Positions 1-6,275 of a stretch of DNA of 58,575 nt are shown in pieces. Made by a program: the position numbers and the translations under genes. Numbering within the stretch: the first letter of the stretch is position 1; the number at the start of each line of letters is the position of its first letter. The notes under the pieces were generated by a model. It did not search any database. It was given only the letters and a program-made list of their open reading frames with translations, and was not told the origin of the DNA. The DNA is from Clostridiales bacterium CHKCI006 (GTDB taxonomy: Bacteria > Bacillota_I > Bacilli_A > Erysipelotrichales > Coprobacillaceae): positions 1 to 58,575 of the forward strand of contig FCNA01000143.1 in assembly GCA_900018345.1 (NCBI GenBank), read 5' to 3'.

Positions 1-103
1 TCAGGATTTGACGTTTCTAAATTAACTAAATTAGAATAATCTATTTTTGTTTTTTTCAAACATAATTCAAACTTGTTTTTAGGTTTGTCTTTTTTTATGC
101 AGT

Positions 104-568
104 TTAGCTTTGTTTTGTTTCACACTTCTTTTCTCCTTCCAGGATGATACTTGAGCGCCTGGCTAAAGCAATCAAGCATTGATAAAGCGTTTCTCTTTCT
201 TGCGCGGAATAGCCTTCGAAGAGCTGATCCAGCCACCAGTTACGCAGTTCTAAAATCGAAGCAATGGGCTGGTCAGTCTTGGGCGTTGGGTAAAGATGTT
301 TGACCCGCCGGTCCTGAGCATCGATCGTCATCGTAATATAGCTTTTTTCAATCAGTTCGTTCACGATCTTGGAAATCGCGCTTTTCTGATAGTGTGTCAC
401 CTGGCCTAATTGTGACATGGTCAGGCCGGGATTCTCGTAAATTTTTAATAGGGCAATCTGACGACTGGATGATAAATTCTGTTTTTCAAACGAGCGGCTG
501 AAAAACAGTTCCGTATTATCGCTGAGAATGGTAATGTAACGTAAAATAGAAATAAAGTCCTGTTGCAT
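104..568 (-). CDS. MarR family transcriptional regulator
   Basis: Small winged-helix repressor of the MarR family (154 aa). A helix-turn-helix (GLTMSQLGQVTHYQKSAISK, about residues 48-67) is followed by a wing ending DRRVKHLYPT, matching the family's basic D-x-R motif. The ATG at 568 is chosen over the TTG three bases upstream because AGGAGGT (577-583, complement) lies 8 nt before it. It is divergent from the GNAT genes, and a palindrome lies directly upstream of its RBS, as expected for an autorepressor. Its ligand and other targets are unknown; the adjacent acetyltransferases could be among them. The family call is firm; the role is inference. Confidence 0.9.
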   Translation of the reverse strand: MQQDFISILRYITILSDNTELFFSRSFEKQNLSSSRQIALLKIYENPGLTMSQLGQVTHYQKSAISKIVNELIEKSYITMTIDAQDRRVKHLYPTPKTDQPIASILELRNWWLDQLFEGYSAQERETLYQCLIALARRSSIILEGEKKCETKQS

Positions 569-585
569 CAATGGTTACCTCCTGA

Positions 586-603
586 TAGTTTCCTTGGAAA
601 CTA
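586..603. promoter_or_regulatory. Candidate MarR operator palindrome
   Basis: TAGTTTCC-TT-GGAAACTA, 8-bp perfect arms around a 2-bp centre, sits immediately upstream of the marR RBS. MarR dimers bind palindromes of about this size, so autoregulation is likely. Binding is inferred, not shown. Confidence 0.55.
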
Positions 604-643
604 AATAAAAGATAAGTGAAAAAATTTTCGACGCAAGCATAAA

Positions 644-672
644 TTGACAGACATAGGATAAAGTGTTAGGAT
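644..672 (+). promoter_or_regulatory. Sigma-A promoter for the GNAT pair
   Basis: TTGACA (644-649), 17-bp spacer, TAGGAT (667-672). Transcription would start near 679, placing the stem-loop at 685-721 at the very 5' end of the message. Confidence 0.65.
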
Positions 673-684
673 TAATAAAAATAC

Positions 685-724
685 AGGCATTCCATGAGTC
701 GTCAAAGACTCACGAATGCCTTTT
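685..724 (+). terminator. Leader stem-loop with T run (possible attenuator)
   Basis: AGGCATTC (685-692) pairs with GAATGCCT (714-721) and TGAGTC (695-700) with GACTCA (707-712), followed by TTTT. It lies between the promoter at 644-672 and the RBS at 732-739, so it would terminate most transcripts before the acetyltransferase genes unless relieved. It could also be the terminator of a tiny transcript. Confidence 0.55.
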
Positions 725-747
725 CGTTAAAAGGGAGGTCGAGACAG

Positions 748-1176
748 ATGATTCAGATTTATGACAAATTAACAGAGGCAGCTAAAAGAATCCGTGAAGA
801 AGTCTTTATGAAAGAGCAGGGCTTTCAGGATGAATTTGATAGTCTGGATGCCATCAGCAGGCATGTGGTGATCGAAGTCGATGGCATACCGGCTGGGACC
901 TGCCGTTTCTATCAGGGAGAGACGCCATCAACCTGGGTCATCGGTCGGGTCGCCGTTTCGCAGGCTTATCGTGGCAGACATTTAGGTTCATTATTGATCG
1001 AAGCGGCAGAGAAAGATGCGTCCCAAAAACAGGCTGAACGCATGATCTTACATGCGCAATGCACGGCAGCTCCATTTTATGAAAAGTTAGGATACAAGGG
1101 CTTTGGTGAGGTCGATGAGGATGAAGGATGTCCCCACATTTGGATGGAAAAAGACCTTTTGAAAGCGGAGAAATGA
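748..1176 (+). CDS. GNAT family N-acetyltransferase (YjcF/ElaA-like)
   Basis: Predicted acetyl-CoA-dependent N-acetyltransferase (142 aa). The GNAT core is visible: an R-F-Y strand, then IGRVAVSQAYRGRHLGSLLI, where Q-A-Y-R-G-R-H-L-G is the pyrophosphate-binding loop of motif A, and a C-terminal FYEKLGY motif B. The N-terminal IREEVFMKEQGFQ segment is typical of YjcF/ElaA-type GNATs. The start at 748 is preceded by AGGGAGGT (732-739). An upstream in-frame ATG at 694 lies inside the leader hairpin and lacks an RBS. A second GNAT gene follows 14 nt after the stop, so the two are probably co-transcribed. The substrate is unknown. Confidence 0.85.
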   Translation: MIQIYDKLTEAAKRIREEVFMKEQGFQDEFDSLDAISRHVVIEVDGIPAGTCRFYQGETPSTWVIGRVAVSQAYRGRHLGSLLIEAAEKDASQKQAERMILHAQCTAAPFYEKLGYKGFGEVDEDEGCPHIWMEKDLLKAEK

Positions 1177-1190
1177 AAGGAGGAAGGCAA

Positions 1191-1745
1191 ATGAATGCAC
1201 CCATTGATATTAGCCAAGTCGTTTTAAAGACAGAGCGCTTGTGTTTGCGTCCCTGGACGCCAGATGATCTGGCAGATTTTTATGCCTATGCATCCGTCGA
1301 TGGGGTCGGGCAGATGGCAGGTTGGCTGCCTCATAAGGATATTGAGGAGTCCAGGATGATCCTGCAGCATTTTATCGATGGCAAAAAGACCTTTGCCCTG
1401 GAATATCAGGGAAAGGTCATCGGTTCATTAGGAATCGAACGTTACGATGAAGATTATTTTTCAGAACTGGCTATGAAAAAGGGGCGTGAGATCGGTTACG
1501 TGCTGGCTAAGGATGACTGGGGACAAGGACTCATGCCCGAAGCCGTACAGGCGGTCGTGGATTGTTTATTCCATGTGCAAAACCTGGACTTTTTAATGAT
1601 TGGTTATTTTATGTATAACCATCAATCTGGACGGGTTGCAGAAAAATGCGGATTTAAGCCCTATCGCCGTAAGATGCACAAGACTCATTTTGGTACCAAT
1701 GAAGAAACACAAATGACGATCTTATACAATCAGCCAAAGCAGTAG
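1191..1745 (+). CDS. GNAT family N-acetyltransferase (RimJ/RimL type)
   Basis: Acetyltransferase of the RimJ/RimL/Acetyltransf_3 group (184 aa). LKTERLCLRPWTPDDL near the N terminus is the family's usual opening, and REIGYVLAKDDWGQGLMPEA carries the acetyl-CoA loop (W-G-Q-G). The C-terminal part has the N-x-x-S-x-R-V-A-E-K-C-G-F element in which Asn-Ser helps bind CoA. AAGGAGG (1178-1184) precedes the ATG at 1191; longer in-frame starts overlap the previous gene. It is second in a two-gene unit, closed by a terminator that contains its stop codon. The substrate (ribosomal protein, antibiotic or metabolite) cannot be told from sequence. Confidence 0.88.
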   Translation: MNAPIDISQVVLKTERLCLRPWTPDDLADFYAYASVDGVGQMAGWLPHKDIEESRMILQHFIDGKKTFALEYQGKVIGSLGIERYDEDYFSELAMKKGREIGYVLAKDDWGQGLMPEAVQAVVDCLFHVQNLDFLMIGYFMYNHQSGRVAEKCGFKPYRRKMHKTHFGTNEETQMTILYNQPKQ

Positions 1746-1760
1746 GATGCTTTGGCTTTT
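1732..1760 (+). terminator. Intrinsic terminator after GNAT genes
   Basis: Perfect 10-bp stem AGCCAAAGCA / TGCTTTGGCT around GTAGGA, then TTT. The stop codon of the preceding gene lies at the loop. Confidence 0.85.
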
Positions 1761-1797
1761 CAATTTGTAAAAATCATTTTCATAAAATGAGAAAATC

Positions 1798-1827
1798 TTG
1801 AAAGTGCTTGCATAAATGACATATGAT
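1798..1827 (+). promoter_or_regulatory. Promoter of hexuronate genes
   Basis: TTGAAA (1798-1803), 18-bp spacer, TATGAT (1822-1827), about 27 bp before the uxuB ATG. Confidence 0.5.
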
Positions 1828-1854
1828 GAAGCTATCAGAAAAGGAGGAAAGCGT

Positions 1855-2676
1855 ATGGTTGATTTAACTGGAAAAGTCGCTGTCGTGACAGGCGCAGGCG
1901 GTGTCCTATGCAGCGTATTAGCGAAAGCCTTAGCATCATCCGGGGCAAAAGTGGCTTTGTTGGATCTTAATGAAGAGGCCTGTCATACCGTCGCCAGGCA
2001 GATTGTTGCCGATGGTGGACAAGCGCAAGGGTATGTGTGTAATGTCTTAGAGAAAGCTGCACTGGAAAAGGTATGTCAGTCGATTATGAAAGAGTGGGGC
2101 AGCATCGATATTCTGGTCAATGGTGCTGGTGGCAATCATCCGCGGGCAACGACTAATGATGAATATTATGATCGTCAGGCCCCTGCCGATTCAAATTTCT
2201 TTGATTTAGATCCACAGGGTGTCGAATTTGTTTTCTCTTTGAATTTTATGGGTTCTTTTCTGCCCAGTCAAGTCTTTGCACACGAGATGAAAGAAGGATC
2301 AACGATCATCAATATTTCCAGTATGAATGCCTTTACCCCGTTGACGAAGATCCCGGCTTATTCGGCTGCCAAAGCCAGTATTTCCAATTTTACGCAATGG
2401 CTGGCAGTTTATTTTGCGAAAGCTGGCATTCGTTGCAATGCACTGGCACCGGGCTTCTTTGCGACGAGTCAGAATGCCCGACTCTTGTTTAATGAAAATG
2501 GTGAACCAACACCGCGTCTTGAAAAAATACTGGCCGGAACACCGATGGCACGTTTAGGTAAGCCGGAGGAAATTGTGGGAACATTACTTTATTTAGTCGA
2601 TGAAAAAGCAAGCGGATTTGTGAATGGTGTGGTTATTCCGATCGATGGCGGTTTTAGTGCTTACTCAGGGGTGTAA
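1855..2676 (+). CDS. uxuB: SDR-type D-mannonate oxidoreductase (fructuronate reductase)
   Basis: Short-chain dehydrogenase likely interconverting D-fructuronate and D-mannonate with NAD(H) in glucuronate catabolism (273 aa). The Rossmann motif TGAGGVLCS (a TGxxxGxG variant) lies near residue 14, NGAGG is the NNAG-type motif, and S-x12-Y-x3-K (NISSMNAF...YSAAK) is the catalytic set. The insert NHPRATTNDEYYD is typical of the YjmF/UxuB SDR group rather than generic SDRs. The ATG at 1855 has AAGGAGG just upstream; an in-frame ATG at 1816 lacks one. The stop overlaps the uxaC start by one base, so the two are translationally coupled. Hexuronate function is supported mainly by that neighbour. Confidence 0.82.
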   Translation: MVDLTGKVAVVTGAGGVLCSVLAKALASSGAKVALLDLNEEACHTVARQIVADGGQAQGYVCNVLEKAALEKVCQSIMKEWGSIDILVNGAGGNHPRATTNDEYYDRQAPADSNFFDLDPQGVEFVFSLNFMGSFLPSQVFAHEMKEGSTIINISSMNAFTPLTKIPAYSAAKASISNFTQWLAVYFAKAGIRCNALAPGFFATSQNARLLFNENGEPTPRLEKILAGTPMARLGKPEEIVGTLLYLVDEKASGFVNGVVIPIDGGFSAYSGV

Positions 2677-4076
2677 TGAAGATGCAGGATTTTATGGATC
2701 AGGATTTTCTCTTATATAATGATACCAGCAAACTGCTTTATCATGAGTTCGCAAAGGATCTGCCGATATTTGATTTCCACAATCATTTGAGTGCGAAAGA
2801 AATCTATGAAGATGTGACCTATCCGGATCTAGCCAGTCTCTGGTTGGATCACGATCATTACAAATGGCGCGCTATGCGTGCCTGCGGGGTTGAAGAAAAG
2901 TATATTACCGGTGATGCTTCACATCATGAAAAATTTGCATATTGGGCAAAGACCGTGCCACAGCTTTTTTTGAATCCGCTTTATCATTGGACCCATTTGG
3001 AACTGCAGCGTTATTTTGATATCGATGAATGTCTCAATCCTGAGACGGCAGAGCGCATCGAAAGAGATACATCCATTATTTTGCAGGATGGCGAGCATAC
3101 GACCCGCGGCTTGCTTCGGATGATGCATATTGATACTTTATGCACGACTGATGATCCGATTGACGATCTTCGTTACCATCGTTTATTAAAGCAGGAAGGG
3201 TTTGAAATTCATGTCCTGCCGACCTTTAGACCGGATCAGGTTTTGAAACTGCGAAATGAGAATTATGGTGATTATATTCAAAAACTGCAGGCGACGAGCG
3301 GCATGGTCATCAACGATCTTGACTCCCTTTTGACGGCGTTACAAAGACGGCTGGATGACTTTGTGACGGTCGGGTGTGTCGGAGCCGATCACAGTCTGGA
3401 AAATTTCCGCTTCCGTTCTGCCTCAGCCGATCAGGTCAATACAATCTTCCAAAAACGTTTATGTGGCGCAGCTGTTCAGGATGAGGAAGTCTGGCAGTTC
3501 CAGAGTTATGTGCTCGTCGCTTTGGGGCGTTATTACCATGAGCGTGATCTGGTCATGCAGCTGCATATTGGGGCATTGCGCAATAATGCGACGCGTTATG
3601 CCATGTTGGATGCCGGTTTTGATTCGATGGATGATCGCTGTTATGCGTATGATCTGAGTCAGCTCTTAAATGCTTTAGACAGCCATGATCAATTGCCTAA
3701 AACGATTCTTTTTGGTATCAATGCCCGCGATTTTGGGATGCTGGCAACGATGGCTGGGAACTTCCAGTCAGCGCCTTATTTTGGCAAGGTCCAGCTGGGA
3801 GCAGCCTGGTGGTTTTTGGATAATCAGTTTGGCATCACAGAACAATTAACGACCTTAGCGAGCATGGGGGTGCTGGGAACTTTTGTAGGCATGTTGACGG
3901 ATTCACGCAGCTTCTTATCTTTCCCACGGCACGAATATTTCCGTCGCCTTCTATGCGGCTGGATGGGGGAAGCGGTTGAGAAGGGGCTTTATCCGATGGA
4001 TTGTGAACAATTATCGCGGATAGTGAAGGGAATCTGTTTTGAAAACGCGAAACGCTTCTTCCGGCGGGAGCGCTAG
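2676..4076 (+). CDS. uxaC: Glucuronate/galacturonate isomerase
   Basis: Uronate isomerase converting D-glucuronate to D-fructuronate (or galacturonate to tagaturonate), first step of hexuronate breakdown. At 466 aa it is the normal family length. FDFHNHLSAKEI near residue 31 holds the metal-site His-x-His of the amidohydrolase-like barrel. LASLWLDHDHYKWRAMR, the MQLHIGALRNN strand and a late WWF segment are characteristic of UxaC. ATG 2676 overlaps the uxuB stop (TAATG); ATG 2682 is a better-spaced alternative behind GGGGTG. Together with uxuB it yields mannonate, but mannonate dehydratase and KDG kinase/aldolase are not in this window. Confidence 0.93.
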   Translation: MKMQDFMDQDFLLYNDTSKLLYHEFAKDLPIFDFHNHLSAKEIYEDVTYPDLASLWLDHDHYKWRAMRACGVEEKYITGDASHHEKFAYWAKTVPQLFLNPLYHWTHLELQRYFDIDECLNPETAERIERDTSIILQDGEHTTRGLLRMMHIDTLCTTDDPIDDLRYHRLLKQEGFEIHVLPTFRPDQVLKLRNENYGDYIQKLQATSGMVINDLDSLLTALQRRLDDFVTVGCVGADHSLENFRFRSASADQVNTIFQKRLCGAAVQDEEVWQFQSYVLVALGRYYHERDLVMQLHIGALRNNATRYAMLDAGFDSMDDRCYAYDLSQLLNALDSHDQLPKTILFGINARDFGMLATMAGNFQSAPYFGKVQLGAAWWFLDNQFGITEQLTTLASMGVLGTFVGMLTDSRSFLSFPRHEYFRRLLCGWMGEAVEKGLYPMDCEQLSRIVKGICFENAKRFFRRER

Positions 4077-4114
4077 TGAGGGATAACGCTTCGCTATTAG
4101 AAGGAGGCATCGGG

Positions 4115-4747
4115 ATGAAAACCTGGAAACTGGATGGTCGTACGGTGCATTATTATCCGACCACTAAGCAAGGGGCGCCGCTCATCTATTTGAATGGCAC
4201 GCGCCTGGATGCTTCTCTCATCCTGCCCGATCATCATCTGGTCATCATTGAGGATGTCGACTGGCATCATGACCTCGCGCCCTGGCCGATGGGTCCATTA
4301 TTTAAGAAGGATCTTCCTTATACGGGCGGTGCGGATGCCTATCTGGACTGGCTCGTCAATAAAGTAGCCCATCCGTTGGAAGATACTATTCAAGGGGGTG
4401 TGCCCTGGCGTGGCCTGGTCGGATATTCGCTGGCCGGTCTGTTTAGTATATATGCCTTATATCAAACGGATCATTTTGAGCGTGTAGCCAGTGTTTCTGG
4501 TTCTCTCTGGTATCCCGGTTTTCTGACTTATGCGCGCACTCATACCCTATGTTGCCAACCTCAAAAAGTGTACCTGTCACTTGGTGACAGGGAACATCGG
4601 ACACGCCACCCCTTGATGAAGGAAGTGGCCCACTGTACGCAAGCTTTGACAGAATTATTGGACTGTCCGGTAATTTTTCAAAGCCAGCCGGGCAATCATT
4701 TTGATCATCTCACCGATCGCCTCAGACAGGCGATCCAGACTTTATGA
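4115..4747 (+). CDS. Alpha/beta-hydrolase fold esterase
   Basis: Predicted serine esterase of the esterase-D/IroE-like group (210 aa). GYSLAGLFSIYAL contains the nucleophile elbow G-Y-S-L-A-G, VASVSGSLWYPGF follows as in this group, and KVYLSLGDREHRTRHPLM is its conserved post-nucleophile strand. GNHFDH near the C terminus supplies the likely catalytic His. AAGGAGG (4101-4107) supports ATG 4115; an earlier GTG overlapping the uxaC stop has no RBS. It sits 38 nt after uxaC in the same direction and may release uronic acids or esterified sugars for that pathway. That link is inference from position only. Confidence 0.78.
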   Translation: MKTWKLDGRTVHYYPTTKQGAPLIYLNGTRLDASLILPDHHLVIIEDVDWHHDLAPWPMGPLFKKDLPYTGGADAYLDWLVNKVAHPLEDTIQGGVPWRGLVGYSLAGLFSIYALYQTDHFERVASVSGSLWYPGFLTYARTHTLCCQPQKVYLSLGDREHRTRHPLMKEVAHCTQALTELLDCPVIFQSQPGNHFDHLTDRLRQAIQTL

Positions 4748-4774
4748 TGTGCAGGATGGGCTAACAAAACTGGC

Positions 4775-4803
4775 TTGTTCTCGATCCGGTAATAGACTAT
4801 AAT
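4775..4803 (+). promoter_or_regulatory. Promoter of the AstE/AspA-like gene
   Basis: TTGTTC (4775-4780), 17-bp spacer, TATAAT (4798-4803). The predicted start is only about 13 nt before the ATG at 4823, so the leader is very short. Confidence 0.6.
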
Positions 4804-4822
4804 GGGGGCAGGAGGAGAGCAA

Positions 4823-5779
4823 ATGTTTGGATATGATCAAAAACCTGGCACAAAATATCAGTTTGACTGGGAACCGGATGTGAGAGGTTATGCGATCCCT
4901 GTGACTTTGATCAATGGGATCAGACCTGGAAAGACGGTTCTGTTGACAGCACAGATCCACAGTGGAGAATACCCGGGCACGGTCGCGCTGATACGCTTGG
5001 CTCAAAAATTGGAACCTTCACAGGTCAGCGGACGGCTCATTATCATGCCGCTGGTAAACATCAGTGGCTTTTATGCCAGAACGCATGCCGTTCTTCCGGA
5101 GGATGGGGCTAATCTGAATCAGAATTACCCTGGTTCTCCTGATGGAAGTCCAGGCGAGCGGATTGCCCATTGTTTTGCAACCAAGATCTTTCCGAAAGTT
5201 GATTTTGTGTTGGATCTGCATAGCGGAGATGTTACAGAAACCTTGACTCCCTGCCTGTTTTATTCAGATATCATGGAAAGTCAGATCTTGCCGATCGCAA
5301 GGTATCTTCGAGTGCCTTACTTGATTCGTTCAACCGCAACGACGGGCCATTACAGTTGGCCCGGGCATCATTTAAAGATACCGGGGATCCTCTTGGAACG
5401 CGGTCATGGTGGTCGCTGTCTGGAACATTGGGTTGAGGAAGATCAAAGAGATGTGCTCAGTTGTTTACAAGCTTTGGGAGTGCTGCCTGCCTGTCATCTG
5501 ACGCCTTATCAGGATCAATGGATCATGCGGCATAGCGTTTATCTAGAGAGCCGGCATAGCGGGCTTTGGTATCCAAAGGTCGAGGCAGGACAATTCGTTA
5601 AAAAAGGGCAATGTTTAGGCTATGTAGAAGATCATTTTGGGAATCTGCTGGAACGGTATGAAGCTCAGGCAGATGGCATTGTTTATTATTATACGCATTG
5701 CTTAGCCATTTTAAAGGGGCAGCCTTTAGCAGCATATGGCGTTGTCACAGAAATGGCGCAAATAAAAAAACATGGGTAA
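4823..5779 (+). CDS. Succinylglutamate desuccinylase/aspartoacylase family metallo-hydrolase
   Basis: Zinc hydrolase of the M14-like AstE/AspA family (318 aa) acting on an N-acyl amino acid or peptide-like amide. The zinc ligands are visible: TAQIHSGEYPG (His and Glu) near residue 47 and DLHSGD near residue 130. NLNQNYPG is the family's substrate-binding Asn-Arg-like segment, and a late GILLERGHGG holds a probable catalytic Glu. The ~80 C-terminal residues form the usual beta-barrel (YPKVEAGQFVKKGQCLGYV, a biotinyl/hybrid-motif-like fold). AGGAGG at 4810-4815 fixes the start. It has its own promoter and ends in a terminator shared with the converging gene. The exact substrate cannot be read. 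Confidence 0.8.
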   Translation: MFGYDQKPGTKYQFDWEPDVRGYAIPVTLINGIRPGKTVLLTAQIHSGEYPGTVALIRLAQKLEPSQVSGRLIIMPLVNISGFYARTHAVLPEDGANLNQNYPGSPDGSPGERIAHCFATKIFPKVDFVLDLHSGDVTETLTPCLFYSDIMESQILPIARYLRVPYLIRSTATTGHYSWPGHHLKIPGILLERGHGGRCLEHWVEEDQRDVLSCLQALGVLPACHLTPYQDQWIMRHSVYLESRHSGLWYPKVEAGQFVKKGQCLGYVEDHFGNLLERYEAQADGIVYYYTHCLAILKGQPLAAYGVVTEMAQIKKHG

Positions 5780-5791
5780 CCATGTTTTTTT
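5764..5791. terminator. Bidirectional terminator
   Basis: An A7 tract, CATGG-GTAA-CCATG, then T7. The symmetric A/T tails let it terminate both converging genes. The stop of the plus-strand gene is in the loop. Confidence 0.9.
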
Positions 5792-6128
5792 ACTTCAGCT
5801 GATGGGCTTGTTTATAAGCTTCCAGTTCGGCATCTGAAAGATCCTTTTTTCTTTGATAATAAGCTTTGCTTTCTTTCATTTCAGTAGGTAAATAAGGTGT
5901 GAGGTCGATGATGCCTTTATACAGCGGATAGATCTCATACACCAGGATCGATCCGAGTTTAGCTTTGATCTGTGCTTTGACATAAGGAATGACCTCGTCT
6001 TCTGGTAAGTTCCCGTTATAATAAAAGAAGGCCTTCGGTCCAAATTTCTTAACACAATAAAAATCGTCCAAATTTTCTACAACCGGTCTAATCTGATGAA
6101 TGAAAGAGGCAATGATTACAAATGTCAT
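5790..6128 (-). CDS. Hypothetical protein, 112 aa
   Basis: I do not recognise a family. The reading frame is supported by AAAGGAGGT nine bases before the ATG and by the shared terminator at its end. The protein starts with a hydrophobic stretch (MTFVIIASFIHQIRP) too short to be sure of as a membrane anchor, has several aromatic residues (FFYYNGN), and a charged C-terminal third (KESKAYYQRKKDLSDAELEA). It is probably a small cytosolic alpha/beta protein. It stands alone between two plus-strand transcription units, and its promoter region abuts the spoIIE regulatory region. Confidence 0.7.
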   Translation of the reverse strand: MTFVIIASFIHQIRPVVENLDDFYCVKKFGPKAFFYYNGNLPEDEVIPYVKAQIKAKLGSILVYEIYPLYKGIIDLTPYLPTEMKESKAYYQRKKDLSDAELEAYKQAHQLK

Positions 6129-6194
6129 GGGTAAAACCTCCTTTACGCGCTTTATTATACCATTAATTAAACGTAAGCTCTATCTTTTTTGTGC

Positions 6195-6258
6195 TGACAA
6201 AACAAATTTGTATCATCTTTCTTCTTTGACAAATAATGCAATTTCACCTCTCTATAAT
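6195..6258 (+). promoter_or_regulatory. spoIIE promoter with Spo0A-box-like sites
   Basis: TTGACA (6226-6231) and TATAAT (6253-6258) are separated by 21 bp, not 17. Two sequences close to the Spo0A box (TTTGTCGAA) occur on the minus strand: TTTGTCAAA at 6225-6233, overlapping the -35, and TTTTGTCA at 6195-6202. From memory, B. subtilis spoIIE has the same kind of abnormally spaced sigma-A promoter activated by phosphorylated Spo0A. Confidence 0.65.
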
Positions 6259-6275
6259 AAGGGCAAGGAGAAGAG

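Noticed and set aside
4573-4591. CCTGTCAC-TTG-GTGACAGG inverted repeat resembling REP-type elements
   Set aside because: It lies inside the esterase gene and encodes the conserved KVYLSLGDRE strand of that family, so codon content explains it.
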